DNA from: Chitinophaga sp. Ak27
GTDB taxonomy: Bacteria > Bacteroidota > Bacteroidia > Chitinophagales > Chitinophagaceae
Length of the DNA stretch: 64,000 bases
Assembly (NCBI RefSeq): GCF_012726295.1
Contig: NZ_JABAOB010000002.1
Span: 806,001-870,000 of the forward strand
Reading direction: 5' to 3'
The position numbers and the translations under genes are program-made. Under the pieces are notes generated by a model. That model saw only the letters and a program-made list of their open reading frames with translations. It made no database searches and was not told the DNA's origin. Shown piece by piece: positions 42,915 through 51,808 of the stretch (within the stretch, counting starts at the first letter, position 1; each line of letters begins with the position of its first letter).

Positions 42915-43526
42915 ATGAAGTTCGAAAAAGTGCATAACAAAGGACAGGCACAGATTTTTGCCAACCGCTACCTGGAGTTATTAACGAAAACCCATCCCAT
43001 CGTTATTTTCGGTATGTATCTGCCCGTAATCGGGTATATGCTCTACTATAGCTATACCAGCTTACAATACTCTCTCTTGCGCATTATATTAATTTACTCA
43101 ATCGCCATTGTAGCCTGGTCGCTTTTCGAGTACATCGCCCACCGTTTTATTTTTCACTGGGTGAGCGAAAACCCGCGTGCAAGAAAGATCACCTACACCC
43201 TGCATGGTAATCACCACGAATACCCCCGCGATAAACAGCGCTTGTTTATGCCGCCGGTGCCCAGCGTCATCATCTCGTCTTTTCTTTTTGCTGTCTTTTA
43301 CTTGTTGATGGGGAGTAATGCCTTTGTGTTTTTTCCTGGATTTATATCGGGCTACCTGGCGTATGGCAGTATGCACTATGCCATTCACGCCTGGGCGCCG
43401 CCGTTTAAATGGCTGAAGCCCCTGTGGCGCAACCACCACCTGCATCATTACAAAGACGATGCCCTGGGCTTTGGTGTCAGCTCTACGCTGTGGGATCGCG
43501 TGTTCGGAACGATGTTTCATTCATAA
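42915..43526 (+). CDS. Fatty acid hydroxylase/sterol desaturase family membrane protein
   Basis: A 203-residue integral membrane di-iron oxygenase, probably a fatty-acid or sphingolipid 2-hydroxylase. Four hydrophobic segments and the histidine clusters are visible: HRFIFH (His76-His81), HGNHHEYP (97-101), HYAIH (154-158) and HHLHH (174-178). The ATG at 42915 directly precedes the conserved part; the longer frame from 42768 would add 49 residues without similarity. Sphingolipids are abundant in Bacteroidota, which supports a role in hydroxylating membrane lipids. Confidence 0.88.
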   Translation: MKFEKVHNKGQAQIFANRYLELLTKTHPIVIFGMYLPVIGYMLYYSYTSLQYSLLRIILIYSIAIVAWSLFEYIAHRFIFHWVSENPRARKITYTLHGNHHEYPRDKQRLFMPPVPSVIISSFLFAVFYLLMGSNAFVFFPGFISGYLAYGSMHYAIHAWAPPFKWLKPLWRNHHLHHYKDDALGFGVSSTLWDRVFGTMFHS

Positions 43527-43563
43527 TGCATGCACCAAAAATATTTTCTATCTTACCAGCTGT

Positions 43564-44733
43564 ATGCTCACCTTCCTCACCTTACTTTGCTGCAGCTGGT
43601 GTTCGCCCATGACTAACGACAGTACTCCATCGTTAACCCAGCTAAATTATAGAGTAGAACGGGCGCCCGACTGGGATAGCCTTTTTGTCCGTAACAGTGG
43701 CTGGTTTGGAGGAGATGGTATTTTCACGATTGCTTTCAATGGCGTAGACGCACCCCACGAGGGCGATAGTACGCTGATGGTGTTCAGTGATACTATGGCG
43801 GGCGATATCCGCGATGGTCAGTTGCAACCGGGGTTTTCCATGATTCATAATTCGGTGGCGGTGCTGAAGGGAAAGGAGCCGCTAAAAGAAAACATCCGTT
43901 TCTACTGGAACACCGATAACCATCATGCGCCGGCAACGCTGTTTGAGCCACATACGCCTGCAGCCGGAAAGACCGACTATTACTGGCTGGGCGATGGCTT
44001 TGTGAACACGGCCTTGCACAACAACATTTATATCTTCGCCTACCGGATCCGCAACGTCAGTGATAAAGATTTTGGCTTTGAAGAAGTGGGGAATGCCTTG
44101 CTGGTATTACCGGCGAATAGCCGTCCGCCATATACGGCACAACGGCAGCTGGATACGCCCTTTTTCCTGGCGGCCGACAGCACCACTGGCAGCGGTTCTT
44201 TCGGCGCCGGTATTTTCGTGAACACCCAGGCAGCCGGCGCGCCTCATCCGGATGGCTATGTATATGTATACGGGGTGAAAGGGACACAGAAAGCCGTGAT
44301 GGTAGCCAGGGTATTGCCCGCCGATTTTGAAAATTTCGGAAGATGGCGCTTTTGGGATGGGCAACAATGGGTACCCGATATCGGCCACACGGCCACCATT
44401 ACTACCCGCGCTTCCAATGAATTAAGCGTCACCCCGCTGAAAGACGGACGCTATGCCCTCATCTTCCAGGTAGATGGTATCGGAACGGCCGTAGGGCTTC
44501 GCCTGGGGGCCAGTCCCTCCGGCCCATTCGGCCCCGTTATTAATATTTGGGAGTGCCCGGAGGTAAAAGAAAACAAACACTTTTTCGTGTATAACGCCAA
44601 GGCACATCCGCATTTATCCCGGCCAGGGGAACTGCTGATCAGTTATAATGTCAACTCATTTGATTTCCTCCATGAGCTGCCGGCAGCTCCCCATCTTTAC
44701 CGTCCGCGATTTATCCGCCTTATTCTCCACTGA
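43564..44733 (+). CDS. Predicted surface lipoprotein with propeller-like (DUF4185-type) domain
   Basis: A 389-residue exported protein. The ATG at 43564 starts a short lipoprotein signal (MLTFLTLLCCSWC); the frame reaches further upstream but overlaps the hydroxylase gene. The body has blade-like repeats (DGIFTIAFNGVDAPHEGDSTLMVFSDTM, WLGDGFVNTALHNNIYIFAYRI, YVYVYGVKGTQKAVMVARV, ELLISYNVNS), similar to five-bladed propellers of GH43/GH32-like and DUF4185 proteins. No catalytic residues can be fixed with confidence. It may bind or cleave a glycan at the surface. Confidence 0.6.
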   Translation: MLTFLTLLCCSWCSPMTNDSTPSLTQLNYRVERAPDWDSLFVRNSGWFGGDGIFTIAFNGVDAPHEGDSTLMVFSDTMAGDIRDGQLQPGFSMIHNSVAVLKGKEPLKENIRFYWNTDNHHAPATLFEPHTPAAGKTDYYWLGDGFVNTALHNNIYIFAYRIRNVSDKDFGFEEVGNALLVLPANSRPPYTAQRQLDTPFFLAADSTTGSGSFGAGIFVNTQAAGAPHPDGYVYVYGVKGTQKAVMVARVLPADFENFGRWRFWDGQQWVPDIGHTATITTRASNELSVTPLKDGRYALIFQVDGIGTAVGLRLGASPSGPFGPVINIWECPEVKENKHFFVYNAKAHPHLSRPGELLISYNVNSFDFLHELPAAPHLYRPRFIRLILH

Positions 44734-44903
44734 TCACACCATCAGTAGCACTGCGGGTACAGGAAATATCCGCCGTGGTGGCGTTTTGCGCTTCGCTTGC
44801 CGCCACTTGTCATTATCGTCTTTGAAGAAAGCCCTACCTTTCCTATCTTGGGCAAACCAGCTTTTATAGCTGCACCCAAACAACAAAAGTCTATTCGGCG
44901 CTT

Positions 44904-47900
44904 ATGAAGAGATTATTATCCAGTTGTGCTGCCCTGCTGTTGGCAGCCATGTCCCATGCCCAGGAAAATGCCCTGTGGTTAAGAAATCCATCCATTTCCC
45001 CCGACGGCAAAACGATTGCCTTCGGGTATAAAGGAGATATTTACCGGGTAGATGCGAATGGCGGCGTAGCCGTGCCACTCACCATCCATGAAGCCCATGA
45101 TATGATGCCGGTATGGAGCCATGATGGCAAATATATTGCCTTCGCGAGCGACCGGTACGGTAACTTCGATGTGTTTGTAATGCCCGCTACCGGCGGCACG
45201 CCTGTGCGGCTCACCAGCAACAGCGCCGGCGATTTTCCCTACGATTTTACCGCCGATAATAAACAGGTACTTTTCGGCAGCGCCCGGAATGCGCCAGCAT
45301 CCAGCATCCGCTTCCCGTACCGCCTGTTCCGGAATATGTATACCGTGCCCGTTACCGGTGGCCGCGCTACCTTGGTCAGCGCCGCCGGCGCCGATGTAGC
45401 CCACTATAGCAAAACAGGCGATAAGATCATCTTCCAGGACAGGAAGGGGTATGAAGACCCGATGCGTAAACACCACGTATCGTCCGTTACCCGCGACATC
45501 TGGGTAATGGATGTGGCCAAAGGCAGCTATGAAAAAGTGTCTGCCTTCGAAGGGGAAGACCGGGAACCGGTATTTGGCAATGGCAACGATATCTACTACC
45601 TGTCTGAAAAAGGGGGAGTTTCCCAGAACCTGTTTAAAGGCTCGCTGTCCGATAAAAATAGCCTGCAGCAGCTCACCCGCTTCACCAAACACCCGGTGCG
45701 CAACCTTTCTAAGTCTGATAACAACACCTTCTGTTTTACCTATAACGGGGAAATATATACGCTGAAAGACGGTGAACAGCCCCGTAAGCTGGAAGTGAAT
45801 GTTTTCAACGACGGCCGCGCAGCTACTGTGAAAAATGTGCCGGTAAGCGGCAACATCACCGAATTTGCCATGAGCCCCGACGGGAAAGAAATGGCATTCA
45901 TCGCCAGGGGAGAGGTGTTTGTAACCAGCGTAGATGGCAACTTCACCAAACGTATTACCAACACGCCCCAGCAGGAACGCATGGTGGCCTGGTCGCCCGA
46001 TGGCAAGAAACTCGTATACGCCGCAGAACGCAACGGTAATTGGGATATCTACCAAACCACCAAAGTGCGTAAGGAAGAACCTTATTTCTTTACAGCCACC
46101 TTGCTGAAAGAAGAACCAGTTATCGCTACCGATGCAGAAGAATTCCAGCCGGTATTTTCTCCCGACGGCAAAGAGATTGCCTACGTGGAAAACCGGAATG
46201 TGCTGAAAGTATTCAACATCGCGGCTGGTAAAAGTCGCACGATCCTGCCCGAAGGACATAACCACTCTTATTCCGACGGCGACTGGAGCTTTGCCTGGAG
46301 CCCGGATGGTAAATGGATAGTAACAGACGACTCGCAAGGGTATTTCTTTATGAACAATGCCGCACTGATCCCTGTGGATGGTAAAGGCAAGCCGTTTTAC
46401 CCCGTAAACAGCGGCTTTGGCGAAGGAAACTGCAAATGGTCAGACGATGGAAAGATCCTCACCTGGACCAGCAGCCGCGAAGGACGTAAGTCCCTCGCCA
46501 AACAAGGCAGCAGGGAAGTAGATGTGTACGCCGTTTTCTTCGATCAGCCTACGTACGATAAGTTCAAGCTGTCGAAAGATGAATTTAATTTACTGAAAGA
46601 CAAAGAGGCTGCGGAGTCCAAAACGACAAAGGATTCTACTGCAAAAACAAAAGATACGACCAGCAAAAAGACTTTCACGCCCGATTTCACTAACCTTGAA
46701 AACAGGAAGTTAAAGCTCACCATCAACAGCGCATCTATCGGCGATTATGTGCTGAATAAAGACGCCTCTAAACTTTACTACATGGCCGCCTTTGAAAAAG
46801 GGTACGACCTGTGGGTAACGGAACCCCGGACCGGCGAAACAAAGATCCTCGCTAAAATGGGCGGTACCCCCGGTAGTATTGAGCTGAGCAAAGATGGCAA
46901 CTCCCTGTTTGTCAGCAACCGCGGTAGCGTGGTGAAAGTAGATGCCAGCAGCGGTAAAATCACGCCGGTAAGCATCAATACGGAATTGTCGCTGAACCAG
47001 GAAGAAGAACGTAAATATATTTTCTGGCATGCCTGGAAACAAGTAAAGGAGAAGTTTTACGATCCTACCCTCCGGAATATGGACTGGAAAATGTATGGCG
47101 ACAATTACGCCCGCTTCCTGCCATATATCAGCAACAACTACGATTTTGAAGAGCTGTTGAGCGAGCTGCTGGGAGAACTGAATGGTTCCCATACCGGTGG
47201 CCGTTATTCACCACAGCCTGTCAACGGCGATAACACTGCTTCTTTAGGACTCTTGTACGATGAAACCAGTCGCGCCGACGGGCTGCAGGTCGACGCCGTG
47301 ATTGCAGGCGGTCCTTTCGACAAAGCGGCGAGCAAGCTGAGAAAGGGCGATATCATCGAAAAAATTGATGGCGCGGCTATCAATGATAAGAGCGACTGGG
47401 CTGCGTTGCTGAACCGCAAAGCCGGAAACAATATCCTGGTGAGCATCTACAACCCCAACACCAAAGTGCGCTGGGATGAAACCGTGAAGCCGATCTCTGG
47501 TGGCGAAGAAAATACGTTGATGTATAAACGTTGGGTAGCCGCCATGCGCGCCATGGTCGATAGGCTCAGTAACGGGCAGGTAGGCTATGTGCACGTACAG
47601 GGCATGAACGATGCCAGCTACCGCTCAGTATATGACGAAGTAATGGGGCAGAACCGAGGTAAAAAGGCGTTGATTGTAGATACCCGCTTCAATGGCGGCG
47701 GATGGCTGCACGATGACCTGTACAACTTCCTCAGTGGTAAAAAATACCTGGAGTTTGCCCCCCAGGGCGATCGCCTGAAGGGTGGCGAGCCCTCCGGCCA
47801 GTGGCAGGCGCCCAGCTGCGTGCTGATGAGCGAAGGCAACTATAGTGATGCATTTATCTTCCCTTATGTATATAAACAAGGCAACATCGGGAAGTTGATC

Positions 47901-48131
47901 GGTATGCCGGTACCCGGCACCGGTACCGCCGTATGGTGGGAAACCCAGATAGATCCTACCATGGTATTCGGTATCCCGATGGTAGGCACTATCGGTAAGG
48001 AAGGACGGCCAACTGAAAACCTGCAGATAGAACCCGATATCCGGGTACCGCTGCGCTACGAGGAGTTCCTGCAGGGTAAAGATGCCCAGCTGGAAGCTGC
48101 CGTGAAGGAAATGTTGCAGGAAATAAAATAG
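44904..48131 (+). CDS. Tricorn-like S41 family protease
   Basis: A 1075-residue exported protease (signal ending in SHAQ). The first half has WD40/PD40 propeller repeats (SPDGKTIAFGYKGDIYRV, SHDGKYIAFASDRYGNFDVFVM, SPDGKEIAYVENR, SPDGKWIVTDD). A Lys/Thr-rich linker near 565-590 leads to a second propeller, then the C1 helical domain (about 700), a PDZ domain (about 770-860, AASKLRKGDIIEKIDGAAINDKSDW) and the S41 domain. The likely nucleophile is Ser981 in GNYSDA; VDTRFNGGGWLHDDL is the typical preceding strand. Relatives degrade peptides, in Bacteroidota probably in the periplasm. It appears to be a single-gene unit. Confidence 0.92.
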   Translation: MKRLLSSCAALLLAAMSHAQENALWLRNPSISPDGKTIAFGYKGDIYRVDANGGVAVPLTIHEAHDMMPVWSHDGKYIAFASDRYGNFDVFVMPATGGTPVRLTSNSAGDFPYDFTADNKQVLFGSARNAPASSIRFPYRLFRNMYTVPVTGGRATLVSAAGADVAHYSKTGDKIIFQDRKGYEDPMRKHHVSSVTRDIWVMDVAKGSYEKVSAFEGEDREPVFGNGNDIYYLSEKGGVSQNLFKGSLSDKNSLQQLTRFTKHPVRNLSKSDNNTFCFTYNGEIYTLKDGEQPRKLEVNVFNDGRAATVKNVPVSGNITEFAMSPDGKEMAFIARGEVFVTSVDGNFTKRITNTPQQERMVAWSPDGKKLVYAAERNGNWDIYQTTKVRKEEPYFFTATLLKEEPVIATDAEEFQPVFSPDGKEIAYVENRNVLKVFNIAAGKSRTILPEGHNHSYSDGDWSFAWSPDGKWIVTDDSQGYFFMNNAALIPVDGKGKPFYPVNSGFGEGNCKWSDDGKILTWTSSREGRKSLAKQGSREVDVYAVFFDQPTYDKFKLSKDEFNLLKDKEAAESKTTKDSTAKTKDTTSKKTFTPDFTNLENRKLKLTINSASIGDYVLNKDASKLYYMAAFEKGYDLWVTEPRTGETKILAKMGGTPGSIELSKDGNSLFVSNRGSVVKVDASSGKITPVSINTELSLNQEEERKYIFWHAWKQVKEKFYDPTLRNMDWKMYGDNYARFLPYISNNYDFEELLSELLGELNGSHTGGRYSPQPVNGDNTASLGLLYDETSRADGLQVDAVIAGGPFDKAASKLRKGDIIEKIDGAAINDKSDWAALLNRKAGNNILVSIYNPNTKVRWDETVKPISGGEENTLMYKRWVAAMRAMVDRLSNGQVGYVHVQGMNDASYRSVYDEVMGQNRGKKALIVDTRFNGGGWLHDDLYNFLSGKKYLEFAPQGDRLKGGEPSGQWQAPSCVLMSEGNYSDAFIFPYVYKQGNIGKLIGMPVPGTGTAVWWETQIDPTMVFGIPMVGTIGKEGRPTENLQIEPDIRVPLRYEEFLQGKDAQLEAAVKEMLQEIK

Positions 48132-48200
48132 CAGAATGATAGATTAAGATAAGGCCTCTGCAGCGGTATGCTGTGGGGGCTTTCCTTTGCGTACCAAAAA

Positions 48201-48217
48201 CTTCAAAATTGCTTTAA
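48201..48217 (+). promoter_or_regulatory. Candidate response-regulator box ahead of the two-component genes
   Basis: CTTCAA (48201-48206) and CTTTAA (48212-48217) are direct repeats with an 11-base period, the spacing used by OmpR/PhoB-type dimers. A matching pair precedes the efflux operon at 50290-50306, suggesting autoregulation. Confidence 0.5.
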
Positions 48218-48251
48218 ATTTACCTCGCACCTTGCACACAGGTATGTTTTT

Positions 48252-48935
48252 ATGAAAGTATTGATTGTAGAAGACAACAAGGAACTGGCCAGCGGTATAT
48301 ACGATTATCTCAACGGAGAAAAGTATATCTGTGAGCTGGCCTATAACTTTGAGGCGGCCCGGGAAAAGCTTTCCCTTTTTACATACGACTGTATCCTGCT
48401 GGATATCATGCTGCCAGACGGCAATGGCCTGGAACTGCTGAAATTTATCCGCCAGGAAAATATCGGCAGCGGCGTACTCATTATTTCAGCCAAAGATGCC
48501 CTGGACGACAAGGTAAATGGCCTGGAAGGCGGCGCCGATGACTATGTTACCAAGCCCTTCCATTTACCGGAACTCCATGCCCGGCTCCGGGCCATCTACC
48601 GGAGAAAGAAGCTGGAAGGCAATAACTTGGTAGTTTTCAATGAAATAGTGCTGAATACAGATACGGTGGAAGCCATGATCAACAACACCCTGCTGGACGT
48701 TACCCGCAAGGAATTCGATCTGTTGTTGTACTTTGTGGTCAATAAAAACCGCGTACTTTCAAGGCAATCTATTGCTGCACATCTGTGGGGCGATTATACG
48801 GATAACTTGGCTAATTTCGACTTTGTATATCAACATGTAAAAAACCTGAGAAAGAAGATCAGTGCCGCAGAAGGAATAGATTACATTGAAACGGTTTATG
48901 GCTTAGGCTATAAGTTTAATACGTCGAAGACATGA
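48252..48935 (+). CDS. OmpR-family response regulator
   Basis: A 227-residue regulator. The receiver domain has the acidic pair (VEDN), phospho-acceptor Asp51 (CILLDIMLPDGNG) and Lys101 (DDYVTKPF); the C-terminal winged helix runs from about residue 130 (LLDVTRKEFDLLLYFVVNKNRVLSR, ETVYGLGYKF). The ATG at 48252 starts exactly at the receiver; an upstream extension of 28 residues is not conserved in this family. Its stop overlaps the kinase start (ATGA), so the two are coupled. It probably controls the efflux operon downstream and its own genes. Confidence 0.93.
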   Translation: MKVLIVEDNKELASGIYDYLNGEKYICELAYNFEAAREKLSLFTYDCILLDIMLPDGNGLELLKFIRQENIGSGVLIISAKDALDDKVNGLEGGADDYVTKPFHLPELHARLRAIYRRKKLEGNNLVVFNEIVLNTDTVEAMINNTLLDVTRKEFDLLLYFVVNKNRVLSRQSIAAHLWGDYTDNLANFDFVYQHVKNLRKKISAAEGIDYIETVYGLGYKFNTSKT

Positions 48936-50251
48936 AATTACTGAATAAAATAACGCTCTGGTTTATCGGTATCGTGTTCTTGGTAACGCCCATTACCATG
49001 GTCATCTCCCGTAATAATATCAAAAAACACCTGGACCAGGCGGAAATAGAGCGCATGAAAGCGGTGAACGACCGCGTGGCCCAGCAACTGCGGGCAGGGG
49101 AGAAGCCCGACCGCTATACCCATGGCCGGCCCATTGAAATAGCGGCCGTTCCCGGCCCCATTCCGGAAGGAAAGGTGGAAACCAAAAAAGACTACGCTGT
49201 GGCGGAAGACCTGGGGCAGAAAGAATGCCGCATTACAGTCAACTCCTGGTACCAGGTAGGTAACCAGTATTATAAAATATCTTCTTACAATTACGTGATC
49301 CGCTCAGAAGAGATCTTCCGTGGGATGCTGGGCGCCGTAGTATGGAAAATGCTGCTGATGATACTCACCGTGTCGATCACGGCCAGGCTGCTGTCACGGA
49401 AAATATTTTCCCCGCTACGCCACACCATGAAAGCTATTCACCGCTTCGACCTCAAAAAGAAAAAGAAGCTGCAGCTGCCGGAAACCAATACCACCGAATT
49501 CAAAGAGCTCAATGCCTTCCTCACTAAGATGACCGACAAGGCCGTGGAAGACTACGCCGCCGTAAAAGAGTTCAGTGAAAATGCGTCGCATGAGCTGCAA
49601 ACGCCGCTGGCAGTGATCCGCAGCAAAATTGAGCTGCTGTCGGAAACCAACATCGACAGCGTACAGGCAGCATTGATCGGTGATATGCAGAACGCCATTG
49701 AAAAATTATCGCATATTAACCGCTCCCTCATCCTGCTCACCAAGCTGGAAAACCAGGAATTCAAAGTGTCTGAGAGCATTAAGTTCTGCCGCGTGGCGAA
49801 AGACGTGATGGCCACTTACGAAGACTGGATCACCATGCGGGAAATTAAACTCACCTCCAGCCTGGATAAGAATATACCACTCAGTATCCACCCTGCCCTC
49901 GCGGAAATGCTGATCAGCAACCTGCTGAGTAATGCCATCCGCCATAACCGCGACGGGGGGCAAATAAATGTATTGCTTACTGCCAGCGAATTATGCATCA
50001 GCAATACCGGGCTTCCTCCGCAGATACCCACCTGCGAGCTGTTTCAGCGTTTCAAGAAAAGTAACCAGAGCGCAGACAGCATAGGGCTGGGACTGGCCAT
50101 CGTAAAACAGATCTGCGAAGTCAACAACTACAGTGTAGTGTACGACTACGCCGATGGCTGGCATAGTATCCGGGTAAGTTTTGATGATAAGGAAGCGTTG
50201 TCGGTAAATGGCCAGGGCGCCTTATCCGGGGCAGATGCAGTGGCTGTGTAA
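48932..50251 (+). CDS. Sensor histidine kinase
   Basis: A 439-residue inner-membrane kinase, partner of the response regulator it overlaps. There are two membrane segments (about residues 8-25 and 135-155) enclosing a periplasmic sensor loop of about 110 residues, then a HAMP-like linker, the HisKA box with His220 (NASHELQTPLAVI), the N box (LISNLLSNAIRHN) and a G box (SIGLGLAIVKQI). All catalytic boxes are intact. The signal sensed is unknown; the downstream pump suggests envelope stress, a toxic compound or a metal. Confidence 0.93.
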   Translation: MKLLNKITLWFIGIVFLVTPITMVISRNNIKKHLDQAEIERMKAVNDRVAQQLRAGEKPDRYTHGRPIEIAAVPGPIPEGKVETKKDYAVAEDLGQKECRITVNSWYQVGNQYYKISSYNYVIRSEEIFRGMLGAVVWKMLLMILTVSITARLLSRKIFSPLRHTMKAIHRFDLKKKKKLQLPETNTTEFKELNAFLTKMTDKAVEDYAAVKEFSENASHELQTPLAVIRSKIELLSETNIDSVQAALIGDMQNAIEKLSHINRSLILLTKLENQEFKVSESIKFCRVAKDVMATYEDWITMREIKLTSSLDKNIPLSIHPALAEMLISNLLSNAIRHNRDGGQINVLLTASELCISNTGLPPQIPTCELFQRFKKSNQSADSIGLGLAIVKQICEVNNYSVVYDYADGWHSIRVSFDDKEALSVNGQGALSGADAVAV

Positions 50252-50289
50252 TCTCCTTTCTCACAAAAAAAACTGAATTTTATATTTTC

Positions 50290-50324
50290 CTTCAAGTTTA
50301 CTTCAAAATGATGCAGTCATTTTG
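50290..50324 (+). promoter_or_regulatory. Candidate regulator box and inverted repeat upstream of the efflux operon
   Basis: CTTCAA at 50290-50295 and 50301-50306 are direct repeats with an 11-base period, as before the response regulator gene. They overlap the inverted repeat CAAAATGA/TCATTTTG (50304-50324). Confidence 0.5.
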
Positions 50325-50371
50325 TGGTTGGATATCCCTCAGGATGTTTCAACTGTAAAATCTAATCATTC

Positions 50372-51754
50372 ATGTGGAGTAAGAAACATTTGCTGTTGGC
50401 AGCAGTGCTGGTATCTTCAGGGTATCGTACCTATGCTCAACAGGTCTTTACCCTTAAACAGGCCATCGATACCGCTATTGCCAACTACGGTACTATCAAA
50501 GCCAAAGCCAGCTATACAGCGGCTTCCCGGGAACAGGTATCCCAGGCCCGCCGCGATTACCTGCCCAACCTGAACCTATCAGCCCAACAGGATTATGGTA
50601 CCATCAACGGGCAAAATGGCCCTATGTATGGATTTGGCGGCCTCGCGGTGGCTTCCGCAGGTCCGGCACTGGATCATCAGAATTGGAATGCCGCATTCGG
50701 CGCATTATACCTTACTAATATTAACTGGGACTTCTTTGCCTTCGGCAGAGCCAAAGAAAAAGTAAAAACAGCATTAGCGGCCGCTACGCAGAACGATAAA
50801 GATTGGCAACAGGAGATATTTAAGCACAAAGTAAAAGTAGCGGCCACTTATTTAAACCTGGTGGCAGCGCAGCAGCTCACGCGCTCTTACCAGGAAAATC
50901 TCGACAGGGCCGATACCATTCGCCGCGTAGTACGCACCCGGGTACTCAATGGCCTCATTGCAGGAGTAGACTCATCGCAGGCCAATGCTGAATATTCCAG
51001 CGCGAAAATTGCCCTCACAAAAGCAAAGGATTTTGAACAAACCCAAAGCAATGAGCTGGCGCAACTCCTGGGCATACCACCACAGGAATTTACAGTGGAC
51101 ACCACTTATATGTCGCGTATCCCGGCTATTCCTTCAGACACCTTTAGCCTGGACAATCACCCGGTATTGCAATGGTATAAAAGCCGTATTGCACTGAGCG
51201 ATGAACAATCGAAATACGCTAAAACCTTTTACTACCCTGCGTTTACACTGGTGGGCGTATTACAGACCAGGGGCTCTGGTTTTGGTGCAGGATATATCGC
51301 CAATCAAAATGATTATTCGCATGGATACTGGGATGGAGTGAATCCTACCCGCACCAACTACCTCCTGGGATTGGGCGTTACCTGGAACATTACCCAGCCT
51401 TTCCGCATTTCGCGGCAGGTAAGGTCGCAACAGCAGATCAGTAAAGGATTACAATACGAATATGAATTGGCCAATCAGCAAATTCACGCGCAACTCGATC
51501 TGTCAGATAAGAAAATAAAGAATGCGCTCGACAACTACCGCGAAGTACCGGTACAGGTGAAAGCCGCTTCTGATGCCTATCTCCAGAAATCGGTGTTGTA
51601 TAAAAATGGGTTAACTAACCTGGTGGACGTTACCCAGGCTTTGTATGTGCTCATCAGGGCGGAAACAGATAAAGACATTGCCTATAGCAACGTATGGCAG
51701 GCATTACTGCTGAAAGCCGCTGCTGCGGGTGATTTTAGCATATTTGAGAATTGA
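50372..51754 (+). CDS. TolC-family outer-membrane efflux protein
   Basis: A 460-residue outer-membrane channel with a signal peptide (ends RTYAQQ). The two TolC-type halves are visible: VFTLKQAIDTAIANYGTIKA, SYTAASREQVSQARRDYLPNL and long coiled-coil helices (about 120-210 and 335-440), with the conserved KNGLTNLVDVTQAL near the end. It forms the exit duct of the RND pump encoded next; the gap is 54 bases. Expression is probably controlled by the two-component system upstream. Confidence 0.93.
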   Translation: MWSKKHLLLAAVLVSSGYRTYAQQVFTLKQAIDTAIANYGTIKAKASYTAASREQVSQARRDYLPNLNLSAQQDYGTINGQNGPMYGFGGLAVASAGPALDHQNWNAAFGALYLTNINWDFFAFGRAKEKVKTALAAATQNDKDWQQEIFKHKVKVAATYLNLVAAQQLTRSYQENLDRADTIRRVVRTRVLNGLIAGVDSSQANAEYSSAKIALTKAKDFEQTQSNELAQLLGIPPQEFTVDTTYMSRIPAIPSDTFSLDNHPVLQWYKSRIALSDEQSKYAKTFYYPAFTLVGVLQTRGSGFGAGYIANQNDYSHGYWDGVNPTRTNYLLGLGVTWNITQPFRISRQVRSQQQISKGLQYEYELANQQIHAQLDLSDKKIKNALDNYREVPVQVKAASDAYLQKSVLYKNGLTNLVDVTQALYVLIRAETDKDIAYSNVWQALLLKAAAAGDFSIFEN

Positions 51755-51808
51755 CGCTTTCGTTAAACGGACGCCCTTGAGGGCTTTATTTATCAACTTA
51801 TCATTATC

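Noticed and set aside
44979..46337. Long minus-strand open frame (452 codons) opposite the tricorn-like protease
   Set aside because: Antisense shadow of a clear PD40-repeat region; its composition is unlike real proteins of the window.
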